A stretch of DNA of 33,297 nt from Gammaproteobacteria bacterium (GTDB lineage: Bacteria; Pseudomonadota; Gammaproteobacteria; GCF-002020875), in contig JABGQL010000165.1 in NCBI GenBank assembly GCA_018648825.1, positions 41,037 to 74,333 of the forward strand, written 5' to 3'. The translations under genes were made by a program, and so were the position numbers. Below the pieces are notes generated by a model. It saw only the letters and a program-made list of their open reading frames with translations. It had not been told where the DNA came from and ran no database searches. Positions 8,584 to 16,598 of this stretch are shown one piece after another; the first letter of the stretch is position 1; each line of letters starts with the position of its first letter.

Positions 8584-9228
8584 ATGAGTAAGCTCTCTAT
8601 TCTCTTGCTTGAAGATAACCCCATCATTGCACAGCGATTTCAGCAGATCTTTGAAGGGTGGCAAAAAGCCGGTCAAATCATCAGCTGTGAAACGCTAGCC
8701 GACGCCGTTGAGACTATTCAGAACCACCCTGTTGATCTACTGGTTGCCGACCTGAATCTGCCGGATGGTAGTGGTGTTGATGCAATCAGCCTGCTTAGTG
8801 AACAGCAGCCTGATGCACAGGCCATTGTGATCTCTGCACTGAGTTATCGTTCTCTGGTGTTCAGGGCCATACGGGCCGGAGCTGTTGGCTACCTATTGAA
8901 AGATGATGATAGCCTAGAGATTATTCAGGCCTGTGAGGGGGTGCTTGCAGGAACCTCACCGATGACAGCAAGCATCGCCCGGATGATGATTGATGCCGTA
9001 CAGGAAGAGGAGACACCTGCGAAGATAGAGAACCCCCTCACGCCAAGAGAACAAGAGGTGTTGAGTGCAATTGCGCGTGGTTATACCTATAAAGAGGTTG
9101 CCAAGTTGTATGAGATCTCTGCAAGCACGGTTCCTGTTCATATCCGTAATATATACCGTAAGCTGCAGGTGAATAACCGTGCTCAAGCGGCATACGAAGC
9201 AAAACAGCAGGGGTTCATTGAGGCGTGA
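8584..9228 (+). CDS. NarL/LuxR-family response regulator
   Basis: 214-residue transcription factor with an N-terminal receiver (LSILLLEDNPIIAQRF, phospho-acceptor Asp56 in LLVADLNLP, Lys in YLLKDDD) and a C-terminal LuxR-type helix-turn-helix at about 150-207 (LTPREQEVLSAIARGYTYKE, IRNIYRKLQVNNRAQA). The recognition helix reads STVPVHIRNIY where most relatives have STVKTHIKNIY, a possible specificity difference. Its stop overlaps the GTG start of the kinase gene by four bases (GTGA), so the two are translationally coupled and almost certainly form a cognate pair. It is probably activated by phosphorylation and binds DNA as a dimer. Targets are unknown; the divergent chemoreceptor and the palindrome at 8378-8399 are candidates. 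The roughly 280 bases between the two divergent starts must carry both promoters, but I could not pick a convincing -35/-10 pair for this gene. Confidence 0.9.
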   Translation: MSKLSILLLEDNPIIAQRFQQIFEGWQKAGQIISCETLADAVETIQNHPVDLLVADLNLPDGSGVDAISLLSEQQPDAQAIVISALSYRSLVFRAIRAGAVGYLLKDDDSLEIIQACEGVLAGTSPMTASIARMMIDAVQEEETPAKIENPLTPREQEVLSAIARGYTYKEVAKLYEISASTVPVHIRNIYRKLQVNNRAQAAYEAKQQGFIEA

Positions 9229-11057
9229 GCGACCACGTTGCGGGTCGAAGAGGGCAGATCATCAGCTTGATGGTTGTTGTCCTCATTCTCTCTCTAGCTA
9301 AAATGGTTTACGAACGTTTTGAGCAGAATACCTTTGATGGAATTCACCTGCAGAGTGCATTGCACAGTAGTACCGGTGAGCAGGTCGAATTGCCATTTTT
9401 CTGGGCGGGGGGTGAGGGCGTAGTTGAGCAACAGAGGTATCAAGTTCAATTCTTCATTGAGAGGCTTTCTGTGGAGACACAGTTTCTCTATATCCCCCGC
9501 TATGAACAAGCTCTGCAGGTCCAGCTTAATGGTACAAAAGTTGAGGGAATAGCACTGAAGCAGAGATGGCTTGGGCCACTCAACTTCAATACCGCATTAA
9601 TCCCGATACCTAGTGAACTCATGGTTCTTGGAGATAACCACCTTCAGCTTACCGTGGCCACAGGGCCGCTTCGTGCAGGTAGCCTCTCATCCATTCATAT
9701 TGCCAGTTGGGATGACTTGGAAGTGTTCTACCGTTTCAGGGGCTTCATTGAGGGTAGTTTTAAATGGATCAACTACGGAATGTCACTATTCTTGTTGCTT
9801 GCTACTCTGGTCGTGATCTCACTCCGCCCCAAAGACAGGGTGTATGGATGGCTTGCAATTAGTATCGGGGTTACGCTGCTGTTTCGGATAGGTCTGTTTG
9901 CGGAGCTGGAGCCCGATATCATCTTGCTGGTACCCTATCTCTTTTTGTTGGCACCGATAGGGGGAATGGCCTTTCTTGGATTCAGTATTGAGCTTACTGG
10001 AAGGAGGGCGCCCAATGCGCTGTTAGTTGCTGCGGTTTTGGTCACTCTTGGCTGTTACTTGCTGCTGGGGATCTCTGATTACTCTGTCAGATCTATCTCT
10101 CTATCGGTTGTGGCCCCCATACTGCTTATCAACTTTATTGTGGCCCCGATTATCATCACTATTTATACGTGGCGTCATCCTACGGTTGAAACGGCTGTGC
10201 TATTTTCTGGAAGCCTGATAATGAGCTTTAGCATTGCGCATGACATATTGGCTCGTTACGGTCTGCTGGAGACCGATTTTAATCTCACGTACATGACTAC
10301 CCCCATCTTGATTACTGGGGTTGCAATATTCCTGATGCGTCGACAGACGGTCACCGCCAATGCATTAGATAACTCCAAACACGAGCTGGAAGCGCGTCTA
10401 GCAGAGCGTGAACAAGAGCTGAAAGATCTCTTCAAAGAGCAACAGCAACTGGAAAAACGGATCGCAATAGAGAGCGAACGTAACCGTATCACCAGTGAAC
10501 TGCATGATGGGGTTGCCAGCCACCTCTCTACTATTGTCGCCCTGTCAGAGATTGCCGATGTCTCTCACCAGACAATCAAGACAACAGCAAAGCATGCGCT
10601 CGATGAGTTACGTATGGTGATAGAGGCATTTTCTGCACACTCCAGTGATCTTGATTTTGCGCTTGCAGTATTTCGTGAGCGTTTTATTGATCCTATTGGA
10701 AAAATGGGTATTGATATAGAGTGGTCTATCGCGGATCTTCACAGGGTCAAGCCGCTGACCCCGGATCAAATACTGAATATTCTGCGTATACTACAAGAGG
10801 CGATAACTAATGCTGTTAAGCATGGCAAGCCAGAGAGGATTATTTTGACCGGAGAGTACCATCACCAATGTGTTGAGATAGCGATTACGAATCAGGGAGG
10901 CCGTGGGTTTACTGCAGAAAAAATGGGTCATGGAATCGCAAATATGCAGATGCGAGCAGATACTCTGCCTGATGGAGCGTTGGAAATTACACCGCTAATC
11001 GATGGTGCGGTGCTTGTTCTCTCTTTTACCGCGTCTGCCGATAAAAAACGTCAATAG
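9225..11057 (+). CDS. NarX/DegS-type sensor histidine kinase with seven-membrane-segment sensor
   Basis: 610 residues. One N-terminal hydrophobic segment (about 11-28) leads into an extracytoplasmic, probably beta-rich domain to about residue 180. Seven membrane segments follow between about 180 and 375 (for example INYGMSLFLLLATLVVISLR, and FNLTYMTTPILITGVAIFLM as the last). This layout matches 7TMR-DISM receptors. A coiled coil at about 380-420 joins a HisKA_3 dimerisation domain, ESERNRITSELHDGVASHLS, with the phospho-acceptor His427. The ATPase domain has QEAITNAVKHG as its N box and a reduced G region (MGHGIANMQMRAD). Translation starts at GTG 9225, inside the stop of the response regulator. 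The regulator-first gene order and tight overlap support a dedicated two-component system. The ligand is unknown; DISM-type domains have been proposed to bind carbohydrates, which is only a suggestion here. Confidence 0.87.
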   Translation: MSDHVAGRRGQIISLMVVVLILSLAKMVYERFEQNTFDGIHLQSALHSSTGEQVELPFFWAGGEGVVEQQRYQVQFFIERLSVETQFLYIPRYEQALQVQLNGTKVEGIALKQRWLGPLNFNTALIPIPSELMVLGDNHLQLTVATGPLRAGSLSSIHIASWDDLEVFYRFRGFIEGSFKWINYGMSLFLLLATLVVISLRPKDRVYGWLAISIGVTLLFRIGLFAELEPDIILLVPYLFLLAPIGGMAFLGFSIELTGRRAPNALLVAAVLVTLGCYLLLGISDYSVRSISLSVVAPILLINFIVAPIIITIYTWRHPTVETAVLFSGSLIMSFSIAHDILARYGLLETDFNLTYMTTPILITGVAIFLMRRQTVTANALDNSKHELEARLAEREQELKDLFKEQQQLEKRIAIESERNRITSELHDGVASHLSTIVALSEIADVSHQTIKTTAKHALDELRMVIEAFSAHSSDLDFALAVFRERFIDPIGKMGIDIEWSIADLHRVKPLTPDQILNILRILQEAITNAVKHGKPERIILTGEYHHQCVEIAITNQGGRGFTAEKMGHGIANMQMRADTLPDGALEITPLIDGAVLVLSFTASADKKRQ

Positions 11058-11104
11058 GTTTTTTCAGGGTACTCTGAATTCGTTATTAATTTCTGTTATT
11101 AATT

Positions 11105-11165
11105 AGTGAACTAGGGCGGTCTGACTAACAAGTGCAGGTGTTCAATTCGAACCGCCCCGTTCACT
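11105..11165. repeat. Imperfect 61-base inverted repeat in convergent intergenic region
   Basis: AGTGAAC (11105-11111) pairs with GTTCACT (11159-11165) and GGGCGGT (11114-11120) pairs with ACCGCCC (11151-11157), separated by a TA/C bulge. The 30-base interior contains the palindrome TTCGAA. It sits between the kinase gene (stop 11057) and the last ATPase gene (stop 11323), which converge, so a bidirectional terminator or a small structured RNA are possible. It lacks a U-tract. It is not a recognisable tRNA or integron attC site. Confidence 0.5.
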
Positions 11166-11195
11166 GCTAATCATAGTGGAATGGTGTGAAATGGC

Positions 11196-11215
11196 AATAC
11201 GTAAAAATACGTATT
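11196..11215. repeat. Short perfect hairpin, possible terminator element
   Basis: AATACGTA and TACGTATT form a perfect 8-base stem around AAAA. The sequence is AT-rich and follows the 11105-11165 repeat in the same convergent gap. Stability would be low, so a terminator role is only tentative. The remainder of the gap, to 11322, shows no gene that I can support. Confidence 0.4.
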
Positions 11216-11322
11216 TATTCCTGTAGGTCTTTGTTCTTTAAGATGATGTGGTCTCGCTCTTGAGGGCGTTACCTGTAGCCAAAGAAGGTTTTCCTGTTGC
11301 AGAATCTGTTGTGATTGGGGTG

Positions 11323-11940
11323 TCAGCTCTTTTGCTCTAGCAGTACCTTGATCTGAAATAGGGTATTACGCTCCTCCTCTTCCAGCCCATTTTTGACAAA
11401 CTGGATGGTGCGCTCAAAGCGGGGGATGACGTTGTATTTCAGTGCATTGACCCGCTTCTGGGTCTTGCGTTGCTCCTCCAGCAGGCGCAGTAGTGCGGTC
11501 TCTACCTCAGCCAGTTGGGCCATCTTCTCCGCCATCTCAGCGAAGCTGAGGCGGGTCTCGTCGAGGCTCGCATCGGTACCGAGAAAACCGACTGGTTGTA
11601 GCGGTAACTGTTGGATGGTGATCGCGGGATACTGTACCCCCATATTACGGCGCGGCAGAATAGAGGCCTCTAATCCCAGCGGCATCCCCAAGGCCAGTTG
11701 ACGGATGCGGGCGCTACCCATACGCATCTGGGTGATACTCAGGCAGTGGTAGGCCTGCTTAAGGGTACCCATTGATTCACGTTTTAAGGTTCGATAGGTT
11801 TGCAGATTTTCGTAGACCAGTCGAGTCAGCAGCTCTCGCTTGCGCTCCAGCAGCCGATACCCCTCATGGAGGAAGTTGACCTTGCGGGTTAGCTCCAGCA
11901 GAGCGGATTTGGTGGGGGGGATGTTGAGTCGATCTTCCAT
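11323..11940 (-). CDS. ntpD: V/A-type ATPase subunit D (central stalk)
   Basis: 205-residue coiled-coil protein that forms the rotating central shaft linking the A3B3 catalytic head to the membrane ring. The N-terminus MEDRLNIPPTKSALLELTRK and the following LLERKRELLTRLVYENL are typical of V-type subunit D, as is the C-terminal helix RVNALKYNVIPRFERTIQFV. Length matches the family (about 200-215). It is the last gene of the nine-gene operon, starting 10 bases after the stop of subunit B. No convincing hairpin-plus-U terminator follows its stop. Confidence 0.95.
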   Translation of the reverse strand: MEDRLNIPPTKSALLELTRKVNFLHEGYRLLERKRELLTRLVYENLQTYRTLKRESMGTLKQAYHCLSITQMRMGSARIRQLALGMPLGLEASILPRRNMGVQYPAITIQQLPLQPVGFLGTDASLDETRLSFAEMAEKMAQLAEVETALLRLLEEQRKTQKRVNALKYNVIPRFERTIQFVKNGLEEEERNTLFQIKVLLEQKS

Positions 11941-11950
11941 GATGGTCGCT

Positions 11951-13336
11951 CTAGAGCCCCCCCTCCCAGCTGTGATATTTTTGAATCTCCTCCTCAGTGA
12001 CCCGGCTCAGCTCCTCAGGGGGGAGCAGAGAGAGCAGCTCCCAAGCCAAATCTAGGGTCTCAATGATACTGCGCTCCTCATCCTCACCCTGTTGTATAAA
12101 GCGACTCTCGAAGGCATCGGCAAACTTAAGGAAGCGCTGGTCCCGTTGTGAAAGCTCCTCGGCACCGATAATTGAGGCCAGATTACGGGCCTCCAGTGCG
12201 CGGGTATAGGAGGCGTAGAGCTGGCTGGAGAGGTGGGGGTGGTCACTGCGGGTAAAGTCTCGGCCGATACCATCCTTCATCAGGCGGGAGAGAGAGGGGG
12301 GGACATTGACTGGCGGGTAGATTGATTTACTGTGTAGTTCGCGGCTGAGTACGATCTGCCCCTCGGTAATATAACCGGTGAGATCAGGGATCGGGTGGGT
12401 GATGTCATCGCTGGGCATCGAGAGGATTGGGATCAGGGTGATGGAGCCGTGTCGGTTTTGCACCCGTCCAGCACGTTCGTAGATCTCTGCCAGATCGGAG
12501 TAGAGGTAACCGGGGTAGCCTTTGCGTGAAGGGACATCCCCCTTCTCGGTGGCGACCTCGCGTAGCGCCTCGGCGTAGTTGGTCATATCGGTGATCACCA
12601 CCAATACGTGATGGTCCAGCTCGTAGGCGAGGTATTCGGCAGCCGTCAGTGCAGTGCGTGGCAGGATCAGCCGCTCCATAGTGGGGTCGTTGGCGAGGTT
12701 GGTAAACATCACCACATTACGCAGTACCCCGCTCGACTCAAACTCACTCTGAAAAAACTGGGTGTCGGAGTAGGAGACCCCCATCGCGGCAAAGACGATA
12801 ACAAAGTTGGAGGCATCATCAGGCAGTTTCGCCTGCCGTACAATCTGTGCCGCGAGACGGTTGTGTGGCAGCCCTGAAGCGGAAAAGACCGGAAGCTTCT
12901 GTCCACGCACCAACGAGTTAAGGCCATCGATGGTGGAGATCCCTGTCTGGATAAACTCCCGTGGATAGGCGCGTGCCGCAGGGTTGACCGGAGCACCATT
13001 CACATTACGCACAATGTTGGAGATGATCGGTGGGCGATTGTCACGAGGCTGCCCGATGCCGTTAAATACCCGCCCCAGCATATCGGGGGAGAGGGCCAGC
13101 TCAAAGGGTTCTCCCAGATAACGGACCCAAGTATTCTCAATGTCGAGGTGGTCGGTCGACTCAAACACCTGCACCAGCACCATCTGCTCAGAGCTGCGGA
13201 TCACCTGACCATTGCGCAGGGTACCGTCCTTGTCCCGAATGGAGACCCGTTCCCCCAGTGCGGCATCGGTACCCCCCTTGAGAAAGAGTAGAGAGCCACG
13301 GGCAGCGGTGACGTGTCGATACTCTAGCTGTTTCAT
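11951..13336 (-). CDS. ntpB: V/A-type ATPase subunit B (non-catalytic nucleotide-binding)
   Basis: 461-residue regulatory subunit that alternates with subunit A in the hexameric head. Diagnostic segments are EYRHVTAARGSLLFLKG at the start, SPDMLGRVFNGIGQPRDNRP, PREFIQTGISTIDGLNSLVR, QKLPVFSASGLPHNRLAAQI and YLYSDLAEIYERAGR. As expected for B subunits, the Walker A loop is replaced (SASGLPHN instead of GxxxxGKT), so it should not hydrolyse ATP. Its ATG overlaps the stop of subunit A by four bases (13333-13336), which implies translational coupling and the 1:1 output needed for the A3B3 head. Confidence 0.97.
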   Translation of the reverse strand: MKQLEYRHVTAARGSLLFLKGGTDAALGERVSIRDKDGTLRNGQVIRSSEQMVLVQVFESTDHLDIENTWVRYLGEPFELALSPDMLGRVFNGIGQPRDNRPPIISNIVRNVNGAPVNPAARAYPREFIQTGISTIDGLNSLVRGQKLPVFSASGLPHNRLAAQIVRQAKLPDDASNFVIVFAAMGVSYSDTQFFQSEFESSGVLRNVVMFTNLANDPTMERLILPRTALTAAEYLAYELDHHVLVVITDMTNYAEALREVATEKGDVPSRKGYPGYLYSDLAEIYERAGRVQNRHGSITLIPILSMPSDDITHPIPDLTGYITEGQIVLSRELHSKSIYPPVNVPPSLSRLMKDGIGRDFTRSDHPHLSSQLYASYTRALEARNLASIIGAEELSQRDQRFLKFADAFESRFIQQGEDEERSIIETLDLAWELLSLLPPEELSRVTEEEIQKYHSWEGGL

Positions 13337-15114
13337 GGTTGAGGTTCCCCAGTGCTGGCGTACTCTGCTTGGATCTGCTCCAGTTTTTTCCAGAGCTGTT
13401 GAGAGAACGCCTGTAGTTGATCTAGCTGCTCATTGCCAATGGTTGATTTCAACCGTCGGATCTTCCCATTTTCAGGCAACTGGGTGAGCTGCTCTACGGG
13501 TGCTCCGAGATCAATCAACCTCTCTCCCTGCTGATAGAAGTGGATCATCAAATCGAGCAGTGCAAACTGCTTCTGTGGGGCGCAGTAACTATCCACCTCA
13601 TCCAGTGCGCTCTGCTGTAGTAGCCCCTCTTTGATCAGGTTAGCGCTCTCCAGTACCCAGCGCTGTTTGGAGGATAACGCTTCTGGACCGACCAGATTAA
13701 CAATACGTTCCAACTCATCAGACTGGGTGAGTAGTGACAGTGCCTGCTTGCGGCGCTCGCTCCATGCAGGATCGACCTCTTCAGCCCACCACAGCTTTGC
13801 CTGCGCCTCATAATCGGAAAAGCTCTCAATCCAAGAGACCGCGGGGTAGTGACGGGCATCGGCCAGCGGTTTGGAGAGCGCCCAGAAGGTGCGGATAATC
13901 TCCTTGGTGTGGCTGGTGACGGGTTCAGAGAAGTCACCACCGGGTGGAGAGACGGCACCAATCAGGGTGACCGATCCGCTATCTCCAGAGAGGGTGTGGA
14001 TCGATCCGGCGCGTTCGTAGAATGCGGCCAGCCGTGATGCAAGATAGGCGGGGTAGCCCTCTTCTACCGGCATCTGCCCCAAGCGTCCCGCCACCTCACG
14101 TAGCGCCTCGGCCCAACGGCTGGTGGAGTCGGCCACCATCACCACATCATAGCCCTGGTCACGATAGTATTCGGCCATCGTTACCCCCACATAGATGCTG
14201 GCCTCACGTGCTACTACCGGCATGTTGGAGGTGTTGGCGACCAGAAAGGTGCGCTCCATCAGTGAGCGCCCACTGTGTGGATCGGTCAACTGAGGAAAGG
14301 TCTCGAGGATATCCACCAGCTCATTACCGCGTTCACCACACCCCACATAGAGCACGATGTCGGCATTAGTCCAGCGTGCAATCTGCTGCTGCACCATGGT
14401 TTTACCGGCACCAAAGGGGCCGGGTACGGCCGCCTTGCCCCCCTTGAGTAGAGGGAAGAAGGTATCGAGGATGCGCTGTCCAGTGATGAGTGGCTGCTCT
14501 GACTGGGTACGGGCGCGGTAGGGGCGGGGGGTACGCACCGGCCACTGATGGTACATCTTCAGCTCCTGTATCTCGCCCTCTGCATCCCGGAGATGTACCA
14601 GCACTGCCTCAATGGTGTAGTCCCCCTCCGGGGCGTGCTCAATGATCTCCCCCTGCTGATTGGGTGGGACCAGAATGCGGTGCTGAATGGTTTTGGTCTC
14701 TTGTACGGTACCGAGTAGCTCCCCACCGTGGAGAGTCTCCCCAACAACCAGCTTCTCTGTGGGGATAAAGTGCCACAGCTTCTCACGGTCGAGTGAAGAT
14801 ACGCTAAGGCCTCGGGCGATCTGTTCGCCACTCAACTCCATAATCTTCTGTAGGGGGCGCTGTACTCCGTCAAAAATCTCTCCCAGCAGACCCGGCCCTA
14901 GCTCTACCGAGAGCGGATGTTGCAGCCCCTCCACGGTTTCACCGGGTTGTAGCCCTTCAGTAGATTCGTAAACCTGTACCAGCGCACTGTTCTTATGCAG
15001 GCTGATCACCTCACCGATCAACCCCAGTGTGCCGATCCGTACCTGTTCACCGTTGCGAATGTTGGGCTGTTCAATGGTGACCAGTGGGCCATTGATCTCG
15101 ATCACCTTACCCAT
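13333..15114 (-). CDS. ntpA: V/A-type ATPase catalytic subunit A
   Basis: 593-residue catalytic subunit that synthesises or hydrolyses ATP. The Walker A motif GPFGAGKT lies at 232-239, the catalytic-glutamate motif GCGERGNE at 258-265 and the Walker B-like segment [20 protein letters not shown] further on. The extra non-homologous region of A subunits is present at about 110-200 ([20 protein letters not shown]). I start at ATG 15112-15114 ([12 protein letters not shown]), the position expected for the family. The frame is open upstream to 15312, but that stretch is low-complexity and lies within subunit E. The start overlaps the end of subunit E by eight bases. Length is normal for the family (about 575-600). 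Confidence 0.97.
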   Translation of the reverse strand: MGKVIEINGPLVTIEQPNIRNGEQVRIGTLGLIGEVISLHKNSALVQVYESTEGLQPGETVEGLQHPLSVELGPGLLGEIFDGVQRPLQKIMELSGEQIARGLSVSSLDREKLWHFIPTEKLVVGETLHGGELLGTVQETKTIQHRILVPPNQQGEIIEHAPEGDYTIEAVLVHLRDAEGEIQELKMYHQWPVRTPRPYRARTQSEQPLITGQRILDTFFPLLKGGKAAVPGPFGAGKTMVQQQIARWTNADIVLYVGCGERGNELVDILETFPQLTDPHSGRSLMERTFLVANTSNMPVVAREASIYVGVTMAEYYRDQGYDVVMVADSTSRWAEALREVAGRLGQMPVEEGYPAYLASRLAAFYERAGSIHTLSGDSGSVTLIGAVSPPGGDFSEPVTSHTKEIIRTFWALSKPLADARHYPAVSWIESFSDYEAQAKLWWAEEVDPAWSERRKQALSLLTQSDELERIVNLVGPEALSSKQRWVLESANLIKEGLLQQSALDEVDSYCAPQKQFALLDLMIHFYQQGERLIDLGAPVEQLTQLPENGKIRRLKSTIGNEQLDQLQAFSQQLWKKLEQIQAEYASTGEPQP

Positions 15115-15775
15115 GGAGGAGCCCCCCCGTACCATCGACTGTGGCAAATAGCCGCTCAAAGATGATCTTCTGTAGCTGCTCTTGTTGCCGAGAGAGTAGC
15201 CCCTCAAAGGTGTTGTCGAGCATGATGTCGCCTGCATTGGAGGTGAGTTTGATGCCGCCGGAGCAGGAGATGCTGTTGCTAGAGAGGGAGACGGTTTTAC
15301 TGGTGACCTCACTACAGAGTGACTCCCAGGATGCAGCGTAGCGCTGGTGATCCTGTTGGTTGATATAGGCGGTCAGGGCGCTCTCTTCGAACAGCGCAGC
15401 GGCCTGTTTGAACTGGGTTAGGAATACCTTGTGGTACGCCGACTCATCCTGTTGTAACTGAAGAAGATGGTGCTGAACCTTCTCCATTACCGTCTGTATC
15501 AGCCCCCACCGGTTGCGGTCCAGCTCGGCCTGCATCTGGATCTCACTGGCCTGAATCTTTCGAAGGTAGGCGCGTTCGGAGAGGGACTTTGCCAGCAGCA
15601 GCTCCTTCTGCTCCATTAGATGAACCTTCTCTCGTGCATCTTGCAGAATCTTCTGGCGTGATAGCTTGCCTTGTGAAAGGTGCTCTTCAGCCAGTTTTCT
15701 TGCACGTTCGAGCATGGCTGTTTTTAGTCCCTCAACAGGGTTCTGGATGGGTGTGTGGGGGGCGTGTTTACTCAT
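15107..15775 (-). CDS. ntpE: V/A-type ATPase subunit E (peripheral stalk)
   Basis: 222-residue protein with a long charged helical N-terminal half (LEDs of E, K, Q and L around MLERARKLAEEHLSQGKLSR) and a compact C-terminal half ending [17 protein letters not shown]. The segment SISCSGGIKLTSNAGDIMLD followed by NTFEGLL matches the family pattern GGvvv.s.dGki.vdNTle.rL. It forms the stator that joins the head to subunit I, paired with the small coiled-coil subunit encoded at 19493-19810. Its ATG overlaps the stop of subunit F by eight bases and its stop overlaps the start of subunit A. Confidence 0.88.
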   Translation of the reverse strand: MSKHAPHTPIQNPVEGLKTAMLERARKLAEEHLSQGKLSRQKILQDAREKVHLMEQKELLLAKSLSERAYLRKIQASEIQMQAELDRNRWGLIQTVMEKVQHHLLQLQQDESAYHKVFLTQFKQAAALFEESALTAYINQQDHQRYAASWESLCSEVTSKTVSLSSNSISCSGGIKLTSNAGDIMLDNTFEGLLSRQQEQLQKIIFERLFATVDGTGGLLHG

Positions 15776-16091
15776 GCTGTAGCTCCAGCGCGTTGGCTCC
15801 CATTACACGGGTAATTAGACTGTCGATGGTGGCGTTGCGCTGATCTGGTTGGTGTAGCTGGGGCAGTTCGCTGATCAGTATAGAGCCGCCTTCCTTGCGG
15901 ATCTGCTGCAGTAGAGGAATCTCCGCCTGTGCCAGATCTTGTTGCAGGTAGATTAGGGTGCGCTCCTGCTGCTGTAAAATTTCATTGAGCAGGCTCTCCA
16001 GCTGTTGTGCATCGATGTCGGCATGGGTCTCAATGCCGAGCAGTGAGAAGCCGTCCATCAGTGCTTCACTACCTGCTGCGAGAATGCGCAT
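15768..16091 (-). CDS. V/A-type ATPase subunit F (central stalk)
   Basis: 107-residue Rossmann-like protein that caps the central stalk together with subunit D. The N-terminus MRILAAGSEALMDGFSLLGI fits the family pattern (i.viGd.dtv.GF.laGi), and TLIYLQQDLAQAEIPLLQQI fits the central helix-strand region. Size is typical (100-110). The order K-F-E-A agrees with V/A operons. The start is one base after the stop of subunit K. Enterococcus workers call the equivalent gene ntpG; I leave the symbol empty because naming differs between systems. Confidence 0.82.
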   Translation of the reverse strand: MRILAAGSEALMDGFSLLGIETHADIDAQQLESLLNEILQQQERTLIYLQQDLAQAEIPLLQQIRKEGGSILISELPQLHQPDQRNATIDSLITRVMGANALELQHE

Positions 16092-16538
16092 CTATATTTT
16101 TCCCAGCATAAGAATGGTAACCACCAGACCGTAGATGGCGATACCTTCTGCCAAACCGAGATAGATCAGGGTGCGGCCAAAGATTTCCGGTTTCTCAGCA
16201 ATCACTGCCAGAGAGGCAGCCCCCACTGAGCTGACCGCGATACCGGCACCGATGGTGGCAAGCCCCGTTGGTAGCCCGATACCGATCAGCGCAAGCCCCA
16301 GCCCAGTGCTGATTTCACGTGTCTGTTGTGCCACTTCAGCAGCGGCCATCACCTCCTGCATACTGAATAGCATCAGCGTCCCAATACCACAGACAAACAG
16401 TGCCAAGTTGAGGGCGACCCCATTTTTCATCTTGCGGCTGAGGTCTGCACCGATCCGGTTCGGGTAGAGGCCAAAATAGAGGCCGGATAGGATCAGCACT
16501 GCGGAGCTGAATGTGAGTAGGGTGATGACGGTTTGCAT
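16092..16538 (-). CDS. ntpK: V/A-type ATPase subunit K (membrane rotor ring, c-like)
   Basis: 148-residue proteolipid with four membrane segments (about 3-25, 40-60, 78-108, 119-146). The second hairpin is classical: GLATIGAGIAVSSVGAASLA, AEKPEIFGRTLIYLGLAEG, with the ion-binding carboxylate Glu131 in TM4. The first hairpin has no acidic residue in the membrane and little family resemblance (NRIGADLSRKMKNGVALNLA), so each protomer would carry one ion site, as in Enterococcus NtpK. I see no obvious TQ pair in TM2, which forms part of the sodium site there, so proton specificity is slightly favoured but not shown. A strong AGGAGA at 16545-16550 in a 60-base gap after subunit I gives this gene its own initiation, fitting the high copy number of rotor subunits. 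Confidence 0.95.
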   Translation of the reverse strand: MQTVITLLTFSSAVLILSGLYFGLYPNRIGADLSRKMKNGVALNLALFVCGIGTLMLFSMQEVMAAAEVAQQTREISTGLGLALIGIGLPTGLATIGAGIAVSSVGAASLAVIAEKPEIFGRTLIYLGLAEGIAIYGLVVTILMLGKI

Positions 16539-16598
16539 GGTGGTTCTCCTGATTACTATATAGGGTAGATTAGCTCAAAACTGATCGCTTTCTACCAA

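Noticed and set aside
11105-11165. tRNA remnant or integron attC site
   Set aside because: The T-arm does not pair and the ends do not match RYYYAAC and GTTRRRY core sites.
15115-15312. N-terminal extension of ATPase subunit A
   Set aside because: The added residues are low-complexity, lie inside subunit E and have no counterpart in the family; ATG 15114 gives the usual N-terminus.
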